Source of the DNA: Deferribacter thermophilus
GTDB lineage: Bacteria > Chrysiogenota > Deferribacteres > Deferribacterales > Deferribacteraceae
Direction: 5' to 3'
Assembly (NCBI RefSeq): GCF_049472675.1
Contig: NZ_JAPNXM010000022.1
Span: forward strand, 1 to 7,857
Length of the DNA: 7,857 bases
The translations under genes were made by a program, and so were the position numbers. The notes beneath the pieces are model-generated. The model searched no databases. It was given only the letters and a program-made list of their open reading frames with translations, and was not told where the DNA came from. Positions 1-6,485 of this stretch are shown here, piece by piece. Numbering within the stretch: position 1 is the first letter of the stretch; each line of letters starts with the position of its first letter.

Positions 1-69
1 AAAATTAAGCATAATTTAGCAGAAAATAGATTAAATATCAATATGTTATATAAATTTTACTGTGCAACA
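1..69 (-). repeat. Probable end of a MITE-like element at the 3' end of the CsgG-like gene
   Basis: On the minus strand, 69-59 reads TGTTGCACAGT, matching 9 of 11 bases of the left terminal repeat of the palindromic element at 4564 (TGTTGCGCAAT). The AT-rich sequence that follows (58-1) does not align well with that element and the other end would lie outside the window. The match covers the last codons and stop of the lipoprotein gene. The evidence is one short terminal match plus the abrupt protein end, so this is tentative. Confidence 0.35.
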
Positions 70-884
70 CCCTTTATTCTGTTGTTAGAAGTAAATTCTA
101 AGCCAGCTCTAAAATATTTTTTGGCATTTTTATCTTTTATGTCATCATCATTATCTTTTAATTCTATAGTTAAGATTACTTTATACGGAAGTATATCTCT
201 TCTAATGTCTTCTAAAACTTTATTTTGTGCTATTGTTAATAGTTCTGCGCTGGATTTAACGGGATAGCCAGAATCTGGGCATGCTGCAGATTTAGCTGTT
301 TCTGTATAATCAGAAGAGTAAATGATTGTTTCTGTTTCAACTTCTATAATCTTTGTTGTTGCAGAAAAAGTTGCAGTTCTTTTTTGGCAGTTTACGTCAT
401 AATATCTCCATTTTAGGCATTTTGAAACAGGTATATTACCCAAGGGAGTTTTTAATTTGCTTTTTTTGGACTTGATACACTCACTTCTTTGCTCTTTAAA
501 CATTGTATCTTCAACTTTTGAAATATTGATAGTACCAGTTAAAATTGCTGATGCTCCAATGAGTTTGCCGAAATTAATGACATCTTTTTTATTTACTAAT
601 CCACTATTTGAAAATTTTAACTCTTCAATAATTTTATTTATTTCTGATCTTTCTACGAGTTTGTAATATTCATTTCCATTTTGTAATAGTGTATCAGATA
701 TCATGGATTCGATTTTATTTGAAAAGATTTTTCCATCTTTGCCTTCAAATGGGAGTACAGCGATACTTTTTAGAGAAAGTAGATTATAGTATTTTGGTTT
801 TAAAGTAACATTGACTTTTATTTGTGGAGATGTGCAACTAATAATTGAGATAAATAAAAAAATATAAAAAATTACAAATTTCAT
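57..884 (-). CDS. CsgG-like outer-membrane lipoprotein, probably truncated at its C-terminus
   Basis: Seen: 275 residues with a lipoprotein signal, a hydrophobic run at residues 3-16 ending in SIISC so that Cys17 is the likely lipidated residue. Residues 40-125 carry the pattern of the CsgG/LPP20-like superfamily: SIAVLPFEG (40-48), KLVERSEINKIIEEL (75-89) and GASAILTGTI (110-119). Residues 130-205 form an insert with cysteines at 136, 156, 166 and 202 that could make disulfides in the periplasm. Known of the family: CsgG-like proteins are envelope lipoproteins, some forming secretion pores and many uncharacterised. Odd: the last residues, AKKYFRAGLEFTSNNRIKGV, look like the first helix of a TPR-type repeat that stops abruptly, and the stop codon lies in sequence matching the end of a local repeat element, so the gene is probably cut short. 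There is no Shine-Dalgarno before the ATG at 884. It is divergent from the AOR operon and probably unrelated to it. Family assignment is fairly sure; function is unknown. Confidence 0.75.
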   Translation of the reverse strand: MKFVIFYIFLFISIISCTSPQIKVNVTLKPKYYNLLSLKSIAVLPFEGKDGKIFSNKIESMISDTLLQNGNEYYKLVERSEINKIIEELKFSNSGLVNKKDVINFGKLIGASAILTGTINISKVEDTMFKEQRSECIKSKKSKLKTPLGNIPVSKCLKWRYYDVNCQKRTATFSATTKIIEVETETIIYSSDYTETAKSAACPDSGYPVKSSAELLTIAQNKVLEDIRRDILPYKVILTIELKDNDDDIKDKNAKKYFRAGLEFTSNNRIKGVAQ

Positions 885-890
885 GTGGAT

Positions 891-919
891 AAAATATATT
901 AAAATAAGTTTTTTGACAA
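891..919 (-). promoter_or_regulatory. Possible sigma70-type promoter for the lipoprotein gene
   Basis: On the minus strand, TTGTCA (919-914) and TATTTT (896-891) are separated by 17 bases. The expected transcription start, about seven bases beyond the -10 hexamer, falls at or next to the ATG at 884. With no Shine-Dalgarno present, this would give a leaderless or nearly leaderless mRNA. Matches are 5/6 and 4/6 to consensus in very AT-rich DNA, so chance is possible. Confidence 0.35.
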
Positions 920-951
920 GTTTCTAAAAGTTGATCAATGTTAAAAATAAT

Positions 952-1009
952 TGTTAATTCAGCATTACATCTTTTATTTTCTTGACAAAAGGTTGTTTAT
1001 GAATTAACA
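952..1009. promoter_or_regulatory. Perfect 10-bp inverted repeat flanking the operon promoter, candidate operator
   Basis: TGTTAATTCA at 952-961 is the exact reverse complement of TGAATTAACA at 1000-1009, with 38 bases between the arms. The right arm overlaps the -10 hexamer (1005-1010) and the spacer contains the -35 hexamer, so a regulator bound to both arms could block the promoter. The arms are AT-rich, so chance is not excluded, and no regulator gene is visible nearby. Confidence 0.35.
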
Positions 1010-1010
1010 T
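982..1010 (+). promoter_or_regulatory. Sigma70-type promoter of the SCP2-like/Fe-ADH/AOR operon
   Basis: A consensus -35 hexamer TTGACA (982-987) is followed after exactly 17 bases by TAACAT (1005-1010, 4/6 matches to TATAAT). The predicted start near 1017 leaves a leader of about 19 bases that includes the AAAGGTG ribosome-binding site (1024-1030) ahead of the ATG at 1036. Confidence 0.65.
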
Positions 1011-1035
1011 TTAATTAAAATATAAAGGTGTTTTA

Positions 1036-1509
1036 ATGGCTTTCTTATTAAAAATTCTATTTTTCTTTTTTGGAAGGTCGCTATCTTTTTTATCAAATCG
1101 TGATTACAATATAAAAAATGAGATATCATATCTGCCTGATGGTTTTAAAATTGCCCTAAAAATATTTGGATTGGATAATCCAGTTTTATGTTTTAAAAAG
1201 ATTGATAATAAACTTTGTTATTCGTTAACTTGCGATATAGATAATGCTGATTTAATAATAGAATTTAAGTCTTTGAAAAGTGCATTAAAGATTTTCCTCG
1301 GTTTAAAAGGGCTTGAGGTTGGTTTTGCTGAAAAAAGGATGATATTAAAAGGGATGATAGCTGATGGACTGATGTTTACAAGAATTTCTATGATTGTACA
1401 AAGGTACCTTTTCCCTGCTTTTATTTGTAAAAGAATTATGAAGAAGCTTCCAGAGATAAATAAGATTTTAAAAATTAAGCTGTATTTGTATGGAATTGTT
1501 AGAAGGTAA
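1036..1509 (+). CDS. Small SCP2-like (sterol-carrier-type lipid-binding) protein
   Basis: Seen: 157 basic residues. The first 20 are strongly hydrophobic (ILFFFF near residues 7-12) without a clear cleavage site. Residues 65-130 resemble an SCP2 domain: a strand ending NADLIIEF, a helix SLKSALKIFLGL, the turn GFAEKRMILKG (a typical SCP2 strand), then a helix ending in QRYLFP. Known of the family: SCP2 domains hold lipids or other hydrophobic ligands in a tunnel and often accompany enzymes that act on them. Context: first gene of the operon, with ribosome-binding site AAAGGTG five bases before the ATG, and only four bases between its stop and the next start. Inference: it may present a hydrophobic alcohol or aldehyde to the two enzymes, or associate with the membrane. 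The family match is by eye only and the protein would often be annotated as hypothetical. Confidence 0.55.
   Translation: MAFLLKILFFFFGRSLSFLSNRDYNIKNEISYLPDGFKIALKIFGLDNPVLCFKKIDNKLCYSLTCDIDNADLIIEFKSLKSALKIFLGLKGLEVGFAEKRMILKGMIADGLMFTRISMIVQRYLFPAFICKRIMKKLPEINKILKIKLYLYGIVRR
1501..1506 (+). promoter_or_regulatory. Ribosome-binding site that fixes the Fe-ADH start
   Basis: AGAAGG lies seven bases before the ATG at 1514 and inside the last codons of the preceding gene. It supports 1514 rather than the in-frame ATG at 1490, which has no such site and would add eight residues not typical of the family. Confidence 0.6.
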
Positions 1510-1513
1510 AATT

Positions 1514-2671
1514 ATGAAAACTTCACTCTTTGAGTTTTTTGTCCCAACAAAAATTTTAGCTGGAGAAGACTCTTTATCAAATCTTTTCTATGAGCTTTCA
1601 CTTTTAAACAGCAAAAAACCTATTATTGTAACCGATAAAGGTATTGTAAATGCAGGTTTGTTAAAATTTGTAGAACAGCCTTTGAGAGAGGCTGATATCG
1701 AATATATAATTTTTGATGAAGTTCCTCCTGATTCATCGTTGAAGATTGTTAGAAATATTTATGAGATATGTAATCAGTCAAATTGTGATTCTATAATTGC
1801 TCTGGGTGGTGGTTCTGTAATCGATTCTGCAAAGGGTGCTAACATTTTGATAGGCTACAATACAGAAAATTTAGCAGATCTTGCTGGAGCAGAGAGGATT
1901 GATAGAAAGCTAAAACCTTTGATTGTTATCCCCACTACAAGTGGGACTGGCTCTGAAGTTACATCTGTTGCAGTGATAGCTGATGAAGAAAATGGAGTGA
2001 AACTGCCCTTTGCATCACAGTTTCTTATACCTGATGTGGCAATACTTGATGCCAGAATGACTTTATCCCTACCACCGATAATGACCGCAGCTACTGCTAT
2101 GGATGCTTTGACACACGCTTTAGAAGCATATCTTTCGTTGCAGAAAAACCCTATTTCGGATTCTTTCTCACTGACAGCTATCAAACTAATTTTTCAAAAC
2201 TTATTTAAAGTAATAGATGACCCTAAAAACAGAGAATATAGATTAAATATGATGATTGCTTCTACATGTGCAGGGGTAGCTTTTTCAAATGCTATGGTTG
2301 GGATAGTCCATGCTATTGGGCATACCTTGGGAGGGATATACAAAATACCACATGGTATTGCTATGGGGATTTTGCTTCCTGCTGGTCTTGAGTTTTATTA
2401 CGATACGAGAAAAGCTGAGTTTGAAGAAATTAATAAGCTATTAAATATTTTTTTAGAAGAAGAAGTGAAAGATTTGATAGAATATGTCAGAAATGTTCTA
2501 ACAAGACTTCATTCTTTGACTAATTTACCAATAAAATTGAGTGATGTGGGTGTTAGAAAAGGTGATTTTGATAAAATTGCAAAGATGTCTTTAAATGACG
2601 GTTCCATTGTGTTTACACCAAAGTATGCAGGTATTGATGATATTATAAAAATATTAGAGGTGTCTTACTGA
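1514..2671 (+). CDS. Iron-containing alcohol dehydrogenase (group III)
   Basis: Reversible NAD(P)-dependent oxidation of an alcohol to an aldehyde or ketone in the cytoplasm. Seen: 385 residues, the usual length. The N-terminal Rossmann-like domain has the nucleotide-binding GGGSVIDSAKG (98-108) and TTSGTGSEVT (141-150). The C-terminal helical domain carries the metal ligands expected from FucO-type enzymes: Asp197 and His201 in DALTHALEAY, His266 in VHAIGH and His280 in IPHGIAMG. All are intact, so it should be active. Context: it lies four bases after the SCP2-like gene, and its TGA overlaps the ATG of the AOR gene by one base, implying translational coupling. Inference: it supplies aldehyde to the AOR or reduces aldehyde made by it, completing an alcohol-aldehyde-acid route. 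Substrate and NAD versus NADP preference cannot be read from the sequence. The family is secure. Confidence 0.95.
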   Translation: MKTSLFEFFVPTKILAGEDSLSNLFYELSLLNSKKPIIVTDKGIVNAGLLKFVEQPLREADIEYIIFDEVPPDSSLKIVRNIYEICNQSNCDSIIALGGGSVIDSAKGANILIGYNTENLADLAGAERIDRKLKPLIVIPTTSGTGSEVTSVAVIADEENGVKLPFASQFLIPDVAILDARMTLSLPPIMTAATAMDALTHALEAYLSLQKNPISDSFSLTAIKLIFQNLFKVIDDPKNREYRLNMMIASTCAGVAFSNAMVGIVHAIGHTLGGIYKIPHGIAMGILLPAGLEFYYDTRKAEFEEINKLLNIFLEEEVKDLIEYVRNVLTRLHSLTNLPIKLSDVGVRKGDFDKIAKMSLNDGSIVFTPKYAGIDDIIKILEVSY

Positions 2672-4521
2672 TGAATGTTATTGAAGGTTATAGCGATAAG
2701 ATACTGTTTGTTGATTTATCGAAAAAGAGTTATGAGGTTTTAAAGCTAAATATAGAGGATTTAAAAAAGTTTTTGGGTGGCAAAGGGTTAGGGATTAAGC
2801 TTTTGTATGATTTCTTTGATGAAAAGATTACCCCATTTTCCCCTGAAAATCCTATTATTATTGTTCCAGGTGTTTTGATGGGGACAAATGCTCCATGTAG
2901 TGGTAGATTTCATGCTATTACAATATCCCCTTTAACAAATATTGTGGGGACATCTTCCTGTGGTGGCCCTTTTGGAATGGAGCTGAGAAAAAATGGCTAT
3001 GAAGCTTTGGTGATAAAGGGGGCAGCAAAAGAGCCTACTTTTCTTGTGATAGGAGATGATAGTGTAGAGTTTTATTCGGCTAACGATATTTGGGGGAAGG
3101 ATACGAAAGAAACTCAATCTTATTTTGAAAATTATGGTGTTGCATCATTGGCTATTGGGCCTGCAGGTGAAAACTTGGTGAGATATGCAAATGTGATTTC
3201 TGGTCATAGGTTTTTGGGTAGATGTGGATTTGGAGCAGTTTTTGGCTCTAAAAATTTGAAAGGTGTTGTTGTCAAAAAAGGTAAATATAGTGTTTTACCA
3301 AAAAATAAAGAGATGTTTGATAAAGTAAGGAAAAGAGGGCTTAATTATATCAATAGAAACAATTTTACAGCAAATCTTTATAGAAATTATGGTACAGCTT
3401 CAAATGTAAATTTTACAAATTCTAAAGGGGCTATGCCTGCCTACAACTTCAAAGATGGGACTGATCCCAAATCTTTTAATCTTGCTGGAGAAAATATGGC
3501 AAAATTGTTTAATACAAAGCATCATACCTGTAAACCTTGCTCAATATTATGTGGCCATAAAGGGGCTGTGGATGGCAAAGAGCTTTCTGTTCCTGAGTAT
3601 GAAACGGTGACACTTTTGGGTAGCAACCTTGGTATATTTGACCCAGCTATTGTTGCAAAATGGAATGATATTTGTGGCAGAATGGGGATGGATACGATTT
3701 CCACTGGTGGTGTTTTGGCATGGGCAATGGAGGCAGGTGAAAAAGGGATTTTTAGTTCAAATTTAAAATTTGGTAAAAGTGATGGGGTTGAAGAGGCTTT
3801 GTTGGATATAGCTCATCGTAGAGGGGTTGGTGATGATTTAGCCGAAGGGGTTAAAAGGTTAAGTGAAAAATATGGTGGAAAAGAGTTTGCAATACATGTA
3901 AAAGGGTTGGAAATATCTGGGTATGACCCAAGAGCTGCTTTTGGACAAGCATTATCCTTTGCAACTGCAAATAGGGGTGGTTGTCATCTATCAGCATACC
4001 CTATTGGGCTGGAAGTGATTTTTGATTTACTAAATCCCTATTCTGAAAAAGGGAAAGTGGAATTTACACTATTCTTTGAAAACCTTTTTAACTGTATAAA
4101 CTCCTTACAAGTTTGCCTCTTTACTGCTTTTGCCTACCTTTTAGAATCACCTTTAACTAAATATACCCCTGATTTTTTGCTTAGATTTTTTATGAACAAC
4201 TTATCAAAAATCGCTGTGTTATTAATCGATTATTCTTTGTATTATCAATTATGGGTTTCGGTAACAGGGTTAAATATCTCCAAAAAGGAGTTTTTAAAGG
4301 CTGGAGAAAGGATACATTTATTGGAGAGGTATTTAAATAATAGACTTGGTGTGACTAAAAAGGATGATATTTTACCAGCAAGGTTACTTTATGAGCCAAG
4401 AAAATCTGACAAAGAAAACAGACTGCCACCATTAGATAAAATGCTTAAAAGATATTATAAAGCCCGTGGTTATGATGAAAATGGAGTAGTTAGCAAATCC
4501 AAACTTAAAGAGATTTTATAA
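2671..4521 (+). CDS. Aldehyde:ferredoxin oxidoreductase (tungsten/molybdenum bis-pterin enzyme)
   Basis: Oxidises aldehydes to carboxylic acids with ferredoxin as acceptor, or the reverse; cytoplasmic. Seen: 616 residues, normal for the family. The N-terminal domain (about 5-205) has the pterin-binding AIGPAGENLVRYANV (161-175) and GRCGFGAVFGSKNLKG (183-198). The later domains have the [4Fe-4S] motif C287-x2-C290-x3-C294 with Cys482 as the likely fourth ligand, PEYET (308-312) containing the probable active-site glutamate, and His439 in RGGCHL as the probable proton donor. Variations: the pterin contact usually written DxxGLC reads NSLQVC (477-482), and the matching first motif reads GRMGMD (336-341), so the first Asp of each is replaced. 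Its ATG overlaps the Fe-ADH stop by one base; AGAGG lies ten bases upstream. The enzyme needs a tungstate or molybdate pterin cofactor made elsewhere. Family is certain; metal and substrate are not. Confidence 0.95.
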   Translation: MNVIEGYSDKILFVDLSKKSYEVLKLNIEDLKKFLGGKGLGIKLLYDFFDEKITPFSPENPIIIVPGVLMGTNAPCSGRFHAITISPLTNIVGTSSCGGPFGMELRKNGYEALVIKGAAKEPTFLVIGDDSVEFYSANDIWGKDTKETQSYFENYGVASLAIGPAGENLVRYANVISGHRFLGRCGFGAVFGSKNLKGVVVKKGKYSVLPKNKEMFDKVRKRGLNYINRNNFTANLYRNYGTASNVNFTNSKGAMPAYNFKDGTDPKSFNLAGENMAKLFNTKHHTCKPCSILCGHKGAVDGKELSVPEYETVTLLGSNLGIFDPAIVAKWNDICGRMGMDTISTGGVLAWAMEAGEKGIFSSNLKFGKSDGVEEALLDIAHRRGVGDDLAEGVKRLSEKYGGKEFAIHVKGLEISGYDPRAAFGQALSFATANRGGCHLSAYPIGLEVIFDLLNPYSEKGKVEFTLFFENLFNCINSLQVCLFTAFAYLLESPLTKYTPDFLLRFFMNNLSKIAVLLIDYSLYYQLWVSVTGLNISKKEFLKAGERIHLLERYLNNRLGVTKKDDILPARLLYEPRKSDKENRLPPLDKMLKRYYKARGYDENGVVSKSKLKEIL

Positions 4522-4563
4522 AGAAACCGACATCATTTAATTTCAAAATTCTTAATTCGAGGC

Positions 4564-4709
4564 TGTTGCGCAATGAATCAATTTTTTGATATAAATGTAA
4601 CTTTGAGATTGCTTCGTCGCAATCGCTCCTCGCAATGTCCACCATCTTTAGTCTTTGCGAGCGTTAGCGAAGCAATCTGAGATGTTTAATCACTTATTAT
4701 TGTTCAACA
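4564..4709. repeat. 146-bp palindromic MITE-like intergenic element
   Basis: The ends are imperfect terminal inverted repeats: TGTTGCGCAAT (4564-4574) and ATTGTTCAACA (4699-4709), 9 of 11 bases complementary. Inside, AGATTGCTTCG (4606-4616) is perfectly complementary to CGAAGCAATCT (4668-4678), with further partial pairing between CGCTCCTCGCAA and TTGCGAGCG. The element could fold into a long hairpin in either strand's RNA and has no coding capacity. A decayed relative is at 7616-7808 and a similar end lies at 59-69. The inner core is more GC-rich than its surroundings. It follows the AOR stop closely and may also act in 3'-end formation, as no ordinary terminator is seen. No clear target-site duplication is visible. 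Confidence 0.7.
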
Positions 4710-4798
4710 CTCTCACCTCATTCTTCTTAATAGTATGTATCCCCCTTGCCTAATCCGATATTTTCACCTATATTTTATGAAGAAGTATTATTTACTGC

Positions 4799-4802
4799 GG
4801 AG
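4799..4802 (+). promoter_or_regulatory. Ribosome-binding site fixing the start of the AAA/PD-(D/E)XK gene
   Basis: GGAG sits six bases before the ATG at 4809. It favours this start over the in-frame TTG at 4746, whose extra 21 residues are not family-like and which begins only 37 bases after the repeat element. Confidence 0.5.
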
Positions 4803-4808
4803 ACAACT

Positions 4809-6350
4809 ATGCAAACATTAAAAAAGCTTCCAATAGGTATTCAAACTTTTAGCGAAATAATAGAAGGTAATTATATTTATATTGATAAGACTGAAGAAGC
4901 TTATAAACTTACTCAAGAGTATAAATATGTATTTTTATCCCGACCTCGCAGATTTGGTAAGTCACTGTTTCTTGATACATTAAAAGAGTTATTTGAAGGG
5001 AATAAAAAGCTTTTTGAAGGTCTTTATATTTACGATAAATGGAACTGGGATAAAAAATATCCAGTGATTAAAATAAGTTGGGCAGGGAATTTTCAAACGC
5101 TTGATAGTTTAAAAAAGGTTGCACTTGATGTGCTAAAGTTTAATCAAGAAATACTTGAGATAAAATGTGATGATACTACTGACCCTGGTAGCTGTTTTAG
5201 AGATTTAATCCACAGAGCTTATGAAAAATATAATCAAAAAGTTGTCATTTTAATAGATGAGTATGATAAGCCTATTCTTGATGTAATTGAAAATATAGAG
5301 CAGGCAAAGATAAATAGAGAATTTATTAAGGGGCTTTATTCTATAATCAAGGATAATGATGCCTATATTAGATTTGCATTTTTGACAGGTGTAAGTAAAT
5401 TTTCCAAAGCTTCTATCTTTAGCGGCCTTAATATGCTCACCGATATATCGCTTAATCCAAAATATGGCAATATCTGCGGATATACCCAAAAAGATATCGA
5501 AACGTCATTTTTACCTTATTTTAAAGATGTAGATTTAGAAAAGGTAAAGAAATGGTACAATGGCTACAATTTTCTAAAAGATAATGTTTATAACCCCTTT
5601 GATATTTTGCAATTTATAAGCAATGAGTTTGTATTTGATAATTATTGGTTTGAAACCGGCACGCCATCTTTTTTGATTAAACTCATAAAAGAGAGAAATT
5701 ATTTTTTACCAAATTTGACTAATCTGATTGTAGATAAAAAAATACTTTCCAGCTTTGACATAGAAAATATAGATTTAGAAGTAATACTTTATCAATCAGG
5801 CTATTTGACAATTCAAGAGATGATAGATACAGGCAGGTCAATAGAATACAAGTTAAGAATACCTAATCTTGAAGTCCAAATATCTTTAAGTGATTATATT
5901 CTTTACTACCTTTTTCAGTTAAAGGGTATTTCATCAAATCAAAATCTTACCTTTAAAGCCTTATTTAATGCTGATTTAGATATAGTAATGGATAATTTGA
6001 TTTCGTTATTTTCTTCAATTCCTTACACCAATTTTACAAAAAATGAACTTAATTTATATGAAGGATTTTACGCAAGTGTAATTTATACTTACCTTGCTTC
6101 TCTTGGTGTTAAGATAATTGGTGAGGATGTTACAAATAAAGGAAGGATTGATTTGACACTTTTTGTGGGGGATAAAATTTACATTTTGGAGTTTAAGGTA
6201 GATAGTAAAAAAGGGGAGGCTTTAAAGCAAATTAAAGAAAAAGGCTATGCTCAGAAATACTTAAATGAAGGTAAGCAAATCTATCTTGTGGGTATAGAAT
6301 TTAGCTCAGAAGAGAAAAATATCGTGAATTTTGAATGGGAAAGAGTATAA
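4809..6350 (+). CDS. AAA-ATPase-like protein with C-terminal PD-(D/E)XK nuclease-like domain
   Basis: Seen: 513 residues beginning MQTLKKLPIGIQTFSEI, the typical start of the AAA-ATPase_like family (PF09820 type). The P-loop is the family's variant RPRRFGKS (45-52). The Walker B strand is VVILIDEYDKP (145-155) with Asp150 and Glu151, followed by the conserved TGVSKFS (193-199) and WYNGYNF (249-255). The C-terminal PD-(D/E)XK-like domain (PF08011 type) shows Asp448 in GRIDLTLF and Glu461-Phe-Lys463 in ILEFKVD, with Glu418 in YEGFYAS a further candidate. The nuclease motif appears intact. Known of the family: copies are numerous and patchily distributed in anaerobes and Bacteroidetes; substrate and biological role are not established. 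Context: alone, between a MITE-like element and an independently promoted gene, fitting horizontal acquisition. No clear promoter was seen. A role in defence or mobile DNA is a guess; the family is secure. Confidence 0.9.
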   Translation: MQTLKKLPIGIQTFSEIIEGNYIYIDKTEEAYKLTQEYKYVFLSRPRRFGKSLFLDTLKELFEGNKKLFEGLYIYDKWNWDKKYPVIKISWAGNFQTLDSLKKVALDVLKFNQEILEIKCDDTTDPGSCFRDLIHRAYEKYNQKVVILIDEYDKPILDVIENIEQAKINREFIKGLYSIIKDNDAYIRFAFLTGVSKFSKASIFSGLNMLTDISLNPKYGNICGYTQKDIETSFLPYFKDVDLEKVKKWYNGYNFLKDNVYNPFDILQFISNEFVFDNYWFETGTPSFLIKLIKERNYFLPNLTNLIVDKKILSSFDIENIDLEVILYQSGYLTIQEMIDTGRSIEYKLRIPNLEVQISLSDYILYYLFQLKGISSNQNLTFKALFNADLDIVMDNLISLFSSIPYTNFTKNELNLYEGFYASVIYTYLASLGVKIIGEDVTNKGRIDLTLFVGDKIYILEFKVDSKKGEALKQIKEKGYAQKYLNEGKQIYLVGIEFSSEEKNIVNFEWERV

Positions 6351-6416
6351 GTTTTAAGTTCAATGTCATGTTAGCTTAGTGGTGTGAGAATGAGACTATA
6401 GTTATTTCAAAAAAAG

Positions 6417-6445
6417 TTGTAAATTTTGCTTGCAAAAGTTATAAT
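6417..6445 (+). promoter_or_regulatory. Sigma70-type promoter for the FGE-fold gene
   Basis: A perfect TATAAT (6440-6445) lies 17 bases after TTGTAA (6417-6422, 4/6 to the -35 consensus). Transcription would start near 6452, giving a leader of about 34 bases with GAGG at 6474-6477, eight bases before the ATG at 6486. The gene therefore seems to be expressed independently of the AAA-ATPase gene. Confidence 0.6.
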
Positions 6446-6485
6446 GGCTTAGATTTGCTAATGCTTGTAATGTGAGGTTGATGAG

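Noticed and set aside
457..666. Plus-strand 69-residue reading frame opposite the lipoprotein gene
   Set aside because: It lies wholly within the antisense of a recognisable lipoprotein and has no family features.
931..938. TTGATCAA palindrome as an FNR/CRP-type site
   Set aside because: It lacks the four-base spacer of FNR boxes and is only an 8-bp palindrome in AT-rich DNA.
1490..1513. Upstream ATG adding eight residues to the Fe-ADH
   Set aside because: It overlaps the preceding gene and lacks a ribosome-binding site, whereas the ATG at 1514 has AGAAGG at good spacing.
4605..4680. Intrinsic terminator of the AOR operon or a CRISPR-like repeat
   Set aside because: The stem is long and imperfect with no T-tract after it, and there are no regularly spaced copies. 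The terminal repeats and a second copy fit a MITE-like element better.
4746..4808. TTG start extending the AAA/PD-(D/E)XK protein by 21 residues
   Set aside because: The family typically begins near MQTLKKLPIG, and GGAG is correctly placed for the ATG at 4809.
6351..6485. Riboswitch or small RNA in the gap before the FGE-fold gene
   Set aside because: No conserved aptamer pattern was recognised; the gap is explained by a promoter and a short leader.
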